This document shows, piece by piece, positions 12,501-23,960 of a DNA stretch of 64,000 bases (positions are counted from its first letter, which is position 1; each line of letters starts with the position of its first letter). The position numbers and the translations under genes are program-made. The DNA lies in contig OX291552.1 in the NCBI GenBank assembly GCA_946406115.1, positions 10,116,836 through 10,180,835 of the forward strand, in the 5' to 3' direction. The notes beneath the pieces are model-generated. The model saw only the letters and a list, made by a program, of their open reading frames with translations, did no database searches and was not told the origin of the DNA. Source of the DNA: Apoda limacodes (taxonomy: Eukaryota; Arthropoda; Insecta; Lepidoptera; Limacodidae).

Positions 12501-15500
12501 TTTTAGAAAACGTCGTTTTATCTGTGTGTATCTCTGGCAATGATAAACTGAAAAATATCACTCTTCCCGATATCTATTTTTACCGACACAGCAACACTAA
12601 AGCTACTTGACAATAGATAGCGTTTTTAAAAAAAGTCTTCCAGGTACTGTCCATTAAAAAAATTAAAATTTCAACATTTTTACAGTTTTCATTAAGTAAA
12701 CACTTAAACATTGGGCTTTAGAACAAGGTTTTTTTTAAGGAATTAACAAGCCTAAAAAAGAATTAATAAAATTAATTACCCATAATGTAAAAGATATTGG
12801 TAAATCACATGAGACGGGAAAGTAGCTTTTCTTGTCTCTTCTATAAATACACTTTCACTTCTTTCAGTTTGATGATTGCTCAAGAAACGATAAAATCTGC
12901 AAATGTGGAGCTCAAAAAAGAATGGCTGTTAACCAAAGTACGAAAAGCAGAAACTGTTGAACGCATTAAAAACGGAGAAAAGAAATATGAAGACCTTTGG
13001 CTACAGTGTAAAAATAGATATGAGAGTATAAACTTTGTCCAAAAATGGCTACAGGCCACAACTAAAGCGCAATTACTACAAGATAAAATTGAAACTATGA
13101 AAAATCAAGCCAATATACTTATAAATGAAGTAGGGACAAAGAAAAGAACTGTAATAATCACTGACAGGAAAAGGATAATAGAACTAGCAGAATACTTGAT
13201 TCACGAGATGCCAGAAAAAAACAGAATGATGCACAAAAAATGTGTTGAAGCAAAATATTTGACAAATGAAGTCGAAAATATTGTAAAAGATAAAGAAGCA
13301 AACTCTGTGAAAAACAGAGCATCAACAACAAGAGAAATTGATTTTCTTGTATCCAAAGAAAGAAATGAGACTTTTGATGAAGAGTGGAGTAATTTGGCAA
13401 AGAATATTAACGCTGATACTTTGACGGTACGTGAATAGACTGAAAATTTCTCTTGATAAAGAACAATCTTGGTAAAAAATCTGAAATTCTAAATATGTTC
13501 GTTTTAGGTGCCGAAATTTCAACTGACTAATGTTGATCTTGACATCCTAAGTGTTAAATTGAATCAGGTACGTAAAGTTTTCCAAAAAAAGTAACTATAT
13601 AAGCACATAGATTCTTTAAAAATATTTAACATGGTTAAAATGTTCTTATTTGTCTGATTAGATTAAGAAAGGGGATCTGACGGTGACCGCTGAAATCAAG
13701 AATATTGATCATCAATCTTCTATGATAGATAAAAACAAACGAAGTGGGCATTATGGAGATGGAAAAGAAAATATGTTTTTAATTTCCTCATACTTTAGTA
13801 GGCCATCTCTTTCTGTTAATGAGTCGAAAGAAAACAAACAGAATAGATGCAGTGATTATTCGAAGCGGAAACTGATAAATATTTTAGAAGACGTAAAGCT
13901 TGATAAAAATGATGCTTACAATATTGTTTCAAAAGTAAAGCCTGATGAACTACATGCTGTTGATATTATTGGTGGGAAAACAACAGGAATGTCTAAGAAT
14001 TCTGCAGATCAAGTAGGTGTAGGTTTCTTGTAATGTAATTTGTGATTAACTGTCAAAGGATCAATATTTATATCTATTTTTTTTTTATGTCTGTAAAATT
14101 GTGGCTTTTTATACTGATCAATCTTTTAACAGTTATATGTCTAAGAATTTCTGATCTTTTATTCACAAATAGCAATTAATTGGATTACTTATTAGTTTCA
14201 AAATTTTAGGATGAAGAAATTGAAGAAGTTGATTTAACAAAATCAAATGAAGACAACATTCTCGTTCCACCAACTCAATACTTGGATCTGAGTCAGGTAA
14301 ATTTATGTCAAAATTCAAGTTTACGCTACTTATTTTTTTAATATTATTATTATTTTTAGGCAATGACTTCTAAATCTACACAGCAAATGGTAGAAGTTAT
14401 GGTACATAAAACAATGGATGATATGCAGATACAAAATGTACAATTATCACAATCAAAGGTATCATTAAGATTGATCGCCAAAAATAATATATTATACGTT
14501 TCAGTATTCATATGTACATTTTCACTTTAAAAGGGTTCTCAGGAAAGCAAGAAGAAAGTTACTTTTGATATACCACTTACTGAAGGCAACGTTAAAAAAG
14601 TAACTGATAATAATAATGAAACTCAGGAAGTTCATGAAGCTATCACTTCAGAAAACAATCAAATCGATTTTACCACTTTCACTGATGAAAAATTTGCAAA
14701 AATGAGAGATACTATAATGAAGAAACATAATTTAGATTTATCACCACAGTTTGTTTATACAAAAAACATCCTTGTGCCTACGGTAAAATTTACACATATT
14801 TAATTAAAGAATAAAATTTTCAGTTTTTAATTATTTTTATTATTTTATAGCCTACATGTCTGCTGGTAAACGTTGGTCAACCCAATTAATTTTTTACAAC
14901 TGCCTCTATCATGCAGTTTTCTGGGGCTCTAACCATGTTATCTGTATACTTGCTAGTCGGATATCATGCGCTGTGTCTTCCAGTTCATGGAACTCGAAAA
15001 CCTTTCTACCTCAAGTTTTAAATGATAAATTAAAATTGTCTTAACTTTTCAGACGAATGAAAACAAAATAGTAAGATCTAAGTTTTTCGAAGAAACTAAT
15101 ACATCAATTTTCGACACTAATAAATCAGTTACTAATATAAATGCGAATAATGATCCTGAGCTATCTAATAAACATATAGTAATGCCTGAATGTAATATGG
15201 AAATTGATATTATTGCCACAGAGATTGAAAGTCCAATTGACAATAATGATTCTAGAGCTAATGACGAAGATGAGGTTGTAACAACTCAAAAGGTACCAAT
15301 AACATTAAAATAAATTTCATTGTATACAATTTTGCTAAGAAATTATTTGCTAGTAAAATAAACGATATTAACATCAAGATTTATTTACAGACTAGTCAAG
15401 CACAAACATCTAATAAAACTGTAGCTGGACTTTTGTTCAGTCATGGACCTCAAGGAATTCCAGAGTCTTTGGATATGTCTATAAGTACCACTGGTTATGA

Positions 15501-16298
15501 AGAGGGTGATATAGAATTTCCTCACTGTATTGGTACACATTTATGATCATAAATTGATAATTTGGTTAATGAATTAGCCTTCTGTTTTTACACTTCTTCT
15601 ACAAATAGATTCTTAGAATATTTCTCTCTTTAAATTCATTGAATCGTCTGCTGAGACATTACGTATCAGGCATACAAGACATATAATTTAGAATAACGCC
15701 ATAAAGCCTTAAACTATAACTTTCACTTAGATTAATAAACTAAATTTCTGATGAGAAAAACAACCGTCATAATTAAGCTATATACATTAATGTTATTAAT
15801 TATTACAACTTCATATTTTTAAACAATTTTAAATACTCTACTTCGAAATTTATATTTTTTTTAATATCAATTTTTATTTGTAGGTACCTAATTCTGAAAT
15901 AATAATAAAAACCCAGGTTGTTTTCGAAATTTCAGATTCGAGTTTGCTTCTCTCTCCCAAGGCCGATTTAAATTTACCTATGAATATTGATAAAGGTAAA
16001 ATGTCATCTCAAGAGGCTCCTAATTTCTTAACAGGTATACCAAATATGGCTTCGTTAATTTAAAATATTTATTAACCTTGGTTTTATTAAATAGTTTTTT
16101 TTATCAAACACAAGATTCCTAATTGTATTTCAAAGAGAACCTATTCAATTTTCAGGGTTGCGAAAGACTGGGCTATCATTTTTTACGTCGTCTTCTTCGA
16201 AGTCAGATGCTAATGAAGCTAATCAAGACAATTTTACTTTCAACTTTGGAGGAGAGGACAAAAAAAGCCGAGGTGGATTGTTCAGTATGTTTCGTTAA
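9550..16298 (+). CDS. 12-exon coiled-coil protein, SIX6OS1-like candidate
   Basis: Exons read from GT..AG borders with matching phases: 9550-9646, 11055-11181, 12868-13426, 13508-13567, 13662-14012, 14210-14296, 14360-14458, 14543-14782 (or from 14534), 15053-15292, 15391-15532, 15936-16034, 16156-16298; about 747 codons, stop TAA. The N-terminal ~260 residues are charged and heptad-rich, predicted coiled coil, with a conserved-looking block (YEDLWLQCKNRYESINFVQK) whose spacing resembles the central N-terminal region of SIX6OS1, a synaptonemal-complex central-element protein. The rest is Asn/Asp/Ser-rich, probably disordered, ending in a Gly/Phe-rich tail (FNFGGEDKKSRGGLFSMFR). Many short phase-0 exons also fit a fast-evolving meiotic gene. 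Exon 1 is least certain: weak donor (g|gttttt), joined because the phase fits. The family assignment is inference; a different coiled-coil chromosomal protein is possible. AATAAA at 16397-16402. Confidence 0.6.
9647..11054 (+). other. Intron 1 of the SIX6OS1-like gene
   Basis: Contains no second gene that I can support. It carries a 106-bp tandem duplication (10585-10798) that ends in a dispersed lepidopteran repeat phrase. Acceptor is tttttttcag. Confidence 0.4.
10585..10798. repeat. 106-bp tandem duplication
   Basis: Two adjacent copies: 'aatacgtggtagtattaag' at 10631 recurs as 'aatacatggtagtattaag' at 10737. Each copy ends with 'cagaaggagggttatg', a common lepidopteran repeat terminus. 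Confidence 0.8.
11182..12867 (+). other. Intron 2 of the SIX6OS1-like gene
   Basis: Mostly AT-rich, no further exon supported. It includes a copy of a dispersed repeat at 12362-12655. Confidence 0.4.
12362..12655 (+). repeat. Dispersed repeat, copy 1
   Basis: Shares long stretches with 25905-26215 in the same order: 'ctaatacctttaaacgagca', 'gataaatcgatctag', 'aatgataaactgaaaaatat', 'cgacacagcaacactaaag'. Copy 1 lies in an intron. No terminal repeats are clear; probably a non-autonomous element. Confidence 0.7.
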
Positions 16299-16396
16299 CA
16301 TCCAAAAAGCTGAATTGGATAATTCAATATGTTTTTTTAATGCCACACTCTTAAATCTTTCTTTTTCACTTACTAAATTACTTACATTTTTAAAAT

Positions 16397-16402
16397 AATA
16401 AA
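16397..16402 (+). terminator. Poly(A) signal AATAAA, SIX6OS1-like gene
   Basis: AATAAA 99 bp after the stop codon. The convergent TMEM203 transcript has its own AATAAA on the other strand at 16427-16432. Confidence 0.5.
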
Positions 16403-16426
16403 CCCATGAACAAAATGTATAGTACT

Positions 16427-16432
16427 TTTATT
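16427..16432 (-). terminator. Poly(A) signal AATAAA for the POP7-TMEM203 transcript
   Basis: tttatt on the plus strand, 31 bp past the TMEM203 stop in minus-strand direction. Confidence 0.5.
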
Positions 16433-16462
16433 TGATACTTAAACGTTAAAAACAAAAAAACA

Positions 16463-16879
16463 TTATTGATGCAACTGACAAGCTCTTACTGCTATTAACT
16501 GCAATAAAATAAACAAAGGTGCAAAGACTTCACTATATTCTATAGCCGAGTCCCCTTGAAGTTTTCTACACAATAAAAACTTAAACACGAAGGTTAAACC
16601 TAGAAATATAGTGCTCCAAGAAGCTCTATAAAGCGAAGCTTTATAAGAACTATCTAAATTCATCCGTATACAAACAATGCAACAAAAATAAGCATTCATT
16701 GCATCACTTACGAATAATGGGGCAAATATCGTCCACCAAGCACTATTCACTACCCCATCAATTTTTAAAGCTAATAGAACAGTGAATATCGTTATGGTGA
16801 TTATATTTATCCATATTTCAAACACTGTTAGTCCAATCCATTGAACAATTTCATTCAACGAAAAAAACATTGTGTTCAT
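16463..16879 (-). CDS. TMEM203: Transmembrane protein 203
   Basis: An intact uninterrupted frame of 138 codons from the first ATG (16879), or 135 from the second (16870). The second start gives MFFSLNEIVQWIGLTVFEIW, which lines up with the family's N terminus and gives the family's usual length (about 136), so it is the likelier protein start. Family signatures visible: VLLALKIDGV, a WW(T)IFAP loop, FVSDAMNAYFCCIV, FLLCRKL and the C-terminal FILLQLIAVRACQLH. Four hydrophobic helices are evident. The family sits in the endoplasmic reticulum and endolysosomal membranes and is linked to calcium handling and STING signalling in vertebrates. It has no exon of its own: its ATG overlaps the stop codon of POP7 in the same exon, so it is probably the second cistron of that mRNA. 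Confidence 0.93.
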   Translation of the reverse strand: MNTMFFSLNEIVQWIGLTVFEIWINIITITIFTVLLALKIDGVVNSAWWTIFAPLFVSDAMNAYFCCIVCIRMNLDSSYKASLYRASWSTIFLGLTFVFKFLLCRKLQGDSAIEYSEVFAPLFILLQLIAVRACQLHQ

Positions 16880-19800
16880 TGGTTTGCTCCAAGCATTGCT
16901 GTCCTAAATATTCGGATGTGAATGGAAGATGAACGTCTCAATTGCGATCCAAAATCTGCATCATCAGTCAACGGCTCCAAGTCATCTAGAAAATAGAAAG
17001 AATTTAATCAAATAGAAAGAATTGAAATAATGATGTACGTAAATAAGAAAGACTCTTGGGTAACCTTTTATCTTTGCCTGCCTTCATAAAAAATAAGTAA
17101 GATCATTCCACTTATCCATCTGACCATCTGTTATATACCTACATTTTAAAGCAAAATCATCTCATGTAAAAGTTATGCAGTTTAGATTAAATCGTACTGA
17201 GTTACATACATGAACAAAAAACAAAAAAAAAAAATCAACGAAAAATAAACTGAAAAGAGAAGAATAAAATAAATCTTTATAATCTTAAAATCTACTCAAA
17301 ATTAGTAACTAATATTTGTTTAAGCGCTAAGTAAGACTAAAAAGGTTTATTTTATTTTTGAATCTAATAACTATATCCAAAGTTCAAAATGAATTAAAAA
17401 GTCCAAACACAAGGTAGCTGCTGTAAACCATTGACTGCGTTCCATCTCCATCATCAGATCCTCTCCAATATGTAGATGAAAAAATAAAGTCAAACATCCC
17501 CAATCAAGAATCGTCAAATCGTCGGTTTTGTTTTTTGTCGTTTTTATATTAAAATCGATCAGTCATTAATTAAAGGAACACCACTTGGAATAATTTAGGG
17601 AGCGTCCATAAATTAGATGAGGTGATTTTGGCGATTTTTTTCCCCCTTTGGTGAGATGTCGTGAGATTTGGCTCAAACTCTAATCTCACGTAAGATTTTT
17701 ATCAAAATCGTTAGTGTAAATACTATAGTAATTGCGTTGGATATATTTAAAATAAAATATAACTTGCTACTTTGTGGCGTTCATATAGCTAAGATAATTA
17801 TTATTGTGTAGGATTTGGCAATATTTAATATCACAGTTTTCTCGCAATTCTTCTGCTTTTTGCGAAAAATAAAATTACGTGATATTTGGCGAAACCCCAG
17901 CTTCCCCAACGTGAGATTGGGTGAGATTCTGCTCAACTCTCTCCCCCTTAATGCCTTCCGTAATTAATGGACGCCCCCTTACCAACAAAAGAAGTTCTTC
18001 AATACTTTCTGATTTTCTATATGATTTTGTCTTATTTTTGCGGGCTTAAGACGAGGCATTGAAAATAGGGTACTTTTTCGTTTTAGAATATAAATCAACA
18101 TAAACGCTACCTATCTGAAACTAAGCGTCATGTATTTTCAGACCTTTTTTTTTTGACGGAAACATGATTTGATCATTTTGGCTGGATAGTGATTTTATTT
18201 GTAATCACCTTTAAAATCATTAAAATTGAGATTATTTTTACAACATAAAGGTATATATCCTTCAAAATAGCTTAATTACGTAGGTAACACCTGACAATAC
18301 TTAGAGCAATACAGCTGAGAATTTTGATATTCGTGACCGTTAATTTATAATAAATTAATTAGAACAATTTTTGCTTTCTATTAACATTGTTTGACAACTT
18401 CGTGTGCAACGAATGTCCAACCTTGCATCTGAAGCAGTTTAGATGATTATTGCTCTTTAGGGTCAGGTCATATCGAGACGCGACGCGAAGCAGCATATTT
18501 AAGATAGTAACACAATATGGAACTTGTATACTAGACAAAAAGATACAAATTTTAGTGAAAGCACAAAAGTGAGAGGTTACGTGTCGAAGTACATCAAGAT
18601 GGGTCGTGCGATGTTGGGAGTGAGCGTCTCGTGTCACTACTAGCAACAAGACACTACGCGACGGGAAGCGGCCTTGGGATACGGCGCCTCCTGTGCTTTA
18701 CTCTTTAATGCCTCGCCTTAAAAAGTTTTCGGCCTGTTCGTCCACATATTTGCTTTATTAAAGAATTTTATTTTCATGTAATTAAAAAAATACATGCTTT
18801 ACAATCTGGGTTCTTTATTACATGAATCTTCTCACATAATATGTATTCACGCAAAAAATATACTTTACTTTACTTACATATAAATAATAAACATATTTGG
18901 ACACTACACACAGCACCATCTATACCAAAACTAAAAAAAAGCTTGATACCAGGGCCTTATCTAATAAGCATTACGATCCACCTGTAAAAATCTAACAATT
19001 GTCAAATTGTAAATGTAAATACTGTTTAACCAAGGTAAAGTGTTGTTAAAATAACATCTATAAATGTTCATAAATTGTAATGTGTATAAACTCTGTTCAA
19101 CAAACATAAAAGCTTCTTTTCCGTCTCTCTCCTCTTTATGCCTGCCATTTTTGCTGATTTTTATTTTACAAATTTGTCACAGTAGGTTACCATTTATAAT
19201 AAGTTAAGTGTAATATTTTCAAGAACTGCGTTCCTGTTAGTTTCTTATTTTAACTTGTTATAATATAATTATTGTTATACTAATGCTTGTTATACTATAG
19301 TTGTATAAGAATTCGGAAATAGTTTGCTTACTATTTTCTCATTAAATATAAATTCAGTGACATTAAAAGTGATTTTTTCTCTTATCTTAAATGTTACACA
19401 ATATTCCTCATCACGGCTTACATTAGGTGATGACATAAGCACCATATCAATCAAAAACAAATATTTCTCAACAACAAATTAATAAATACCAATGATTATT
19501 ACACAGAGTGTGTCATGTGTTAAAATTGTATTACAATAAAAACTTTTTAACACAAAAAATAACAGGCTTAATAAAGATGCACTGACAAGGTCAAAATAAT
19601 TACTTATTTCCAAAAATCTGATCTTAATTACAGTTTGAAGTTGGTGACATACAAGTGAAGTATGTTATGAACTATTAGTTACAAAGACACAAACTTCAAA
19701 CTATAATTCAAATCAGTATTTTGGGATAAGTAATTATTTTTACCTTTTTGAAGTCGGTTGTTTTTTTTGTCAAAAAGTTTTTATTTTTTACTTTTGAGTG

Positions 19801-22062
19801 ACAAATTGCTTTTTCATACACTAATAACATCTTTACTCATAGCAAAATTTTATACAATCATCAACATAAAAGGCATTTTACCAGTTCCAAATTTACACCA
19901 AATATTTTTTTTGACCAAAAGTTTTAGTTTTAAATTCACTACATTAATATGGAACCACCTCGGAAGTATACCCTTTCAAATAAAAAAATAATTTTGCAAA
20001 TCGGTCAATATATGACGGAGTTCTGCCCCAACATACATATAAACATCCAAATTGAGAACCTCCTTCTTTTTTAAAGTGGGTTAAAAAAGAACATACTCAC
20101 CCACTAAATTCACTGTGCCTGTGTTTACTTCAATTTGGCAAGTTCCAGAGAACAATATTTCTAGCTGAAGTGCTAAATTGCAGCATCTTTGTATGGCAGC
20201 TCCAAGACCGTGTAATATTATTTCTTTTTCGCCTTTAGTTAAAAGGTCACAGCATTTATCCAGTTGGGCCTAGTAAATAAACAGATAATTTGATAATTTA
20301 TCATAAATAGTATATAGCAGAGGAAAAAAATTAATTTTTGCTAAAATTGCCATGACTTCATTTTGGTTTCGTAGTATAAGGAACAAAAATTTATGTTTGG
20401 TACAGGATCCATTGAAGGTGTATTTGCTTGCGAAGCCAGTTCGGACCACCACATGATATCTGTTCTCATTCTTTGTATCTATCTTTCACTTTACAAAAGG
20501 CTAAACATAGTGATGGTAAGTAAAACAAAGTGAACATATGCCACCTTATAGCACATTAGATATTACCCAATTCAAATGATTAACTCATGAGTTTAAATGC
20601 AAACATTGAATTAATTAAAGTATTATACTTTAAACTAGTATGTATTCTTATTGTACAGGATTGTGACAGACACACACTTCACTGTAACAGAAATTAGCAC
20701 TTTAAAGCTTTTAAAATTAAAATTCAGACTCATGTTGAAAAGCCTTTGAATGTTTAAGCAACTTAGTAATCATAATGAAAAAGTCTTATATTGCAAGCTA
20801 CCAACACTGCTTTCTTGGATGTATTATATGTATACTCCTTCAAAACATCTACTTTTCAGTTTATAACAATGTCCACTTTTTTGGAGGAAAGGTATTTAAT
20901 CATAAGCCCTAATTTACATGACTTGCCCCCCTCCCAACCTTTTTCAATGGGCCTGAATATACAATTTAGCCAATTTGGCTTGGTAACAAAAAAATAAGGG
21001 GGCAGCAATTTTAACTCAAAATGTTAATTTATCAGGTAAATATTAACTTCTCTGCATCAAGTTATTTTTAGGTAAAAAGAGGAGCATCCCTTTATACACA
21101 TATGAAATAGAAAACGCGGCAAAAAAGAAGTTTTTTAAAAAAAATCATAATAAAAAATATACTGAAAACTAGTGCTAAATTAAGTTTGGTTATGGTTTTT
21201 TTCCCTGAGCCAAGCAAGGGCAGCATAAATTACAGCTTACATACTAAGCAAAAAATTTCAAAAAATACATACAAAAAAATATTCGGCTGCCAATTTCTGC
21301 ATTTCCTTTGGGTATAAGGGGATGTATCTTCATCCATTAAAATCAAAAATGTCGTGGTGCAGGGAAGTAAAAATTACCATTTATTATTACTATTATATAG
21401 ATATGATTGGGGTGTACAAAAGGGGACACAGAGAAATAGACTGAAGGTTTTTTTCCCTTGCATAACCTATTAGTTACTTTGACCATTTTTCTCTTTTTTT
21501 AAGCCTAACACTTAGTACAATTCAGGGAACTCCGAAGATTATGGCGTTATAAGTGATAAAACATTAAGGCTATGTTCCAAATCACGCCTAATAATTATCG
21601 CCCGGTAGAGTTGAAAAATCAACCCGTTCTGGAACGAGAGTTTGACAGTTAATTTTCACACTGACAGGAGTGATTTTCTACCTTTTGTATGGCAGTGTAA
21701 AGAATTCAACTTGACAGTTGGAAAATTACTCTACCCTGGGTGTCCCAAAACCACTTTTTTAACTTCCTCGTTGCGATTTGGAACGCACCCTTAAATACTG
21801 TTTTTTTTTATGATACATACTGTTTTTTAAGGGTTCCGCTTCTCTCCCCCACTACTCGACCCGTATTTTGGTGGATATAATACAATTTTATCCAGAAAAT
21901 ACTACTTACCTTAAAGTTTGTCTTTTTGGTTATGAAAATGACATTATCTCCTTCGATAGGTCTAATTGGCAAACGCTTTTTAATTGCGTAGTTTTTTTGG
22001 TGCGAATTAGGTTTTTGCCTTTTCTTTGGCTCCGTTTTACCAGAGATATTACCATCAGCCAT
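16876..22062 (-). CDS. POP7: RNase P/MRP subunit POP7 (Rpp20)
   Basis: Three exons on the minus strand: 22062-21910 (51 codons), 20269-20101, 16985-16876, phases 0/1 agreeing, giving 143 residues against ~140 for the human protein. Exon 1 encodes MADGNISG... then NYAIKKRLPIRPIEGDNVIF and TKKTNFK. Exon 2 continues AQLDKCCDLLTKGEKEIILH, GLGAAIQRCCNLALQLEI and TGTVNLV. Exon 3 encodes DDLEPLTDDADFGSQLRR, SSSIHIRIFRTAMLGANQ and TGA. This tracks the family landmarks RKRLP, HGLG.AI.R..N.ALQL and the C-terminal SxIHIRxFR. POP7 has an Alba-like fold, pairs with Rpp25 and binds the P3 arm of RNase P and MRP RNA in the nucleolus. Exon 1 donor is a consensus gtaagt. The stop TGA (16876-16878) overlaps the ATG of TMEM203. 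Promoter expected just above 22062; no clear core element is seen. Confidence 0.93.
17598..17978. mobile_element. Non-autonomous DNA transposon (MITE), 381 bp
   Basis: Terminal inverted repeats: left gggagcgtccataaatta, right (inverted) gggggcgtccattaatta, two mismatches in 18. Flanked on both sides by TTA, consistent with a 3-bp target duplication as in PIF/Harbinger elements; that superfamily is inference. No open frame. Confidence 0.8.
18890..18985. repeat. SINE-like repeat fragment
   Basis: 'ggacactacacacagcacca' followed by 'gcttgatacc' is a diverged copy of the segment at 43988-44050. Confidence 0.5.
19560..20088 (+). repeat. Dispersed foldback-type repeat, copy 1
   Basis: Starts with a block around 'aaagatgcactgacaagg', has complementary arms around 'tttgaagttggtgacata' and 'caaacttcaaactataat', then 'gaagtcggttgtttttt'. 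The tail 'gggttaaaaaag' lies just beside the POP7 exon 2 splice donor. Related copies lie at 23230-23960. Confidence 0.65.
20270..21909 (-). other. Intron 1 of POP7
   Basis: AT-rich; nothing further recognised. Confidence 0.5.
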
Positions 22063-23229
22063 AATACAATTTCATAATTTTAAGATAAATAAATGAAAGA
22101 ATTAAATTTCTACACCCTTATTTTTTATTGTTGTTTTTTTTTTGGTTCCATTTTTTCCATTACTTTTATTGTTGTTTTTATTTGCCAATTTGGCAGGCGA
22201 AGAACTTAGTCCATATATAGCCTTTTATTTTTTTAATATATAGGCCTGTAGTCAGAGTTGCCAACTCGGTTTCAGGTTTTGGGCTTAATATATTTTTAAA
22301 AGGGGCTAAATTGCCATCTTAATAATGAATATAAAAGAAATGGTATTGGAAAACTATTATATTTTTACTAAATAGATGCACTATTATTTCTTATATTGTT
22401 AATTTAAGACAAAAACAAAATTGTAGTTGCTTTTTCGGGAAATCTATGTAGACATTTGAGTGCGCTTAGTTTTTGCAAACTTTTTTTCTATTTGTATCTC
22501 ATTCTTGTACTCGATTTTTTTTCAGGCATTTTTTAGACCCATAGACTTTGAGTTCGTAATCTGTTCTAAAGAGCGTGCAATTGGCTCAACTGGCCTTACT
22601 TCAGAAAGAGACAAAGTTAACCTCACACCTCAGTCTTTTCTCATAGACACCAGGCGTTTGCTTAGGGTCGGCTCATACCGAGACGTACGGGTCTCGTCGC
22701 GTCGCGTCTCGGTATGAGTCTCAGTCACACTTTTGCGACCTTTTTTTTCACAGCTTGCTAGGAAATGCACTGTCTAGTTCTCTGTGTCTATGGTAAGACT
22801 TTTAATTCATGATCTTGGGGCTAGAAATTGGGCTAGGGGCTAAATAATTATATTAAGGATTGAAGAAGCCTAAAATGTGCTAGATCTAGCCATGAAAGGG
22901 CCAAATTGGCATTACTACCTGCAGTCTGACCAACCACATTCATATTTGCGATCCTGTGGTCTGCAGAGCTTAAAAGGTTTTTCCCCTTACCTTTTAGAAA
23001 CTCTGACTATTTTTTCTCTTTTTTGACAGAGTTCAAAAAGGAGGTACTTAGTTTGACCCGTATGTATGTATGATTGTCCGCGATTGTCTCGCGTTTGGCT
23101 GAACCGTTTTTACGCGGATTTCATAAAACTATTACATTCTGGAGGTTTTGGTATACAACAAATGGATACCAATGGTCCCATGGTCATCAGGTCAATATAT
23201 AATGATGGGATTCTGGAGAAATCAAGAGA
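22063..23229. other. Upstream region of POP7 and repeat debris
   Basis: Immediate 5' region of POP7 (first few hundred bp) is AT-rich. A GC-rich hairpin lies at 22672-22718. A dispersed repeat phrase (gagttcaaaaaggaggta) is at about 23030. No gene is supported. Confidence 0.35.
22672..22718. repeat. 14-bp perfect inverted repeat
   Basis: ctcataccgagacg (22672-22685) and cgtctcggtatgag (22705-22718), 19-nt spacer rich in gtcgcg. A related phrase (atatcgagacgcgacgcg) occurs near 18470. Confidence 0.8.
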
Positions 23230-23960
23230 ACTCTTAAAATGTTAAAAAAGATGCACTAAAAGGGGAAAAAAATATTTTAAAAAATCTGATCTAAATTACA
23301 AAAAGTTGGTGTCACGCAAGCGAAGTGTGTTGTAAACTGTTAGAGAGATTGGATATAGATACCAACTTTAAACTGTAACTAACCAACTTCGAAAAAGGAG
23401 CAGGTTCTATGTTCGATGGCTATATTTTTTTATATGTATGTCCACCGAAATAAAAAAAAAATATTTATGTATGCTCCTGAGGTGGTCCTATATTATGTAC
23501 AATGAAGTGGAATTAAAACTTTAACTGTTGGCGAAAAAAAATAATTGATAGTTATTTGGAACTGGTGAAACACGCCTTTTGTGTTGATGATTGTAGTTTA
23601 AAATTTTGTTACAAGTATGGATGTTTTTAGTGTAAAAGAAAAAAAAGCAATTTGTCACTCAAATGCAAAAAATAAAAACTTTTTAACAAAAACTTTTTAA
23701 CAAAAAAAAAACATCCGGCTTCAAAAAGATGCACTAAAAAGGTAAAAATAGTTACTTAGTGCCAAAAATCTGATCTGAATAAACATTTGAAGTTGGTGTC
23801 ATGCAAGTGAAGTGTATGATAAATGTCTATTACTCTTGCTTATTAGGGTAGGCCGTGCCCCAACAGTGGGGACGTATGAAGGCTGGCAAGCAAGCAAGGT
23901 ACATAGACACCAACTTCAAACTGTGATTCAGATCCTTTTTAGTGCATCTCTTTGAACTTA
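23230..23960. repeat. Foldback repeat cluster, copies 2 and 3
   Basis: Two adjacent copies related to 19560-20088. Each has 'aaaaagatgcactaaaa', then an arm with 'gaagttggtgtc' (or 'aaaagttggtgtc'), and an opposite arm with 'accaacttcaaactgt' or 'accaactttaaactgt'. The second copy closes with 'cctttttagtgcatctcttt', the inverse of its start, so it is a long foldback (hairpin-forming) element. It carries an internal insertion phrase (aggccgtgccccaacagtgg). Confidence 0.7.

Larger units (their letters stand above)
16986..20100 (-). other. Intron 2 of POP7
   Basis: 3.1-kb intron holding a complete small DNA transposon (17598-17978), a fragment of a SINE-like repeat near 18890-18980, and a dispersed repeat (19560-20088) that ends about 12 bp from the exon 2 donor. 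No additional exon is supported. Confidence 0.55.

Noticed and set aside
18359..18649. 96-codon minus frame in the POP7 intron
   Set aside because: No motifs, low-complexity composition, no splice context.
22460..22717. 85-codon plus frame ahead of POP7
   Set aside because: Ends inside an inverted repeat and has no similarity that I recognise.
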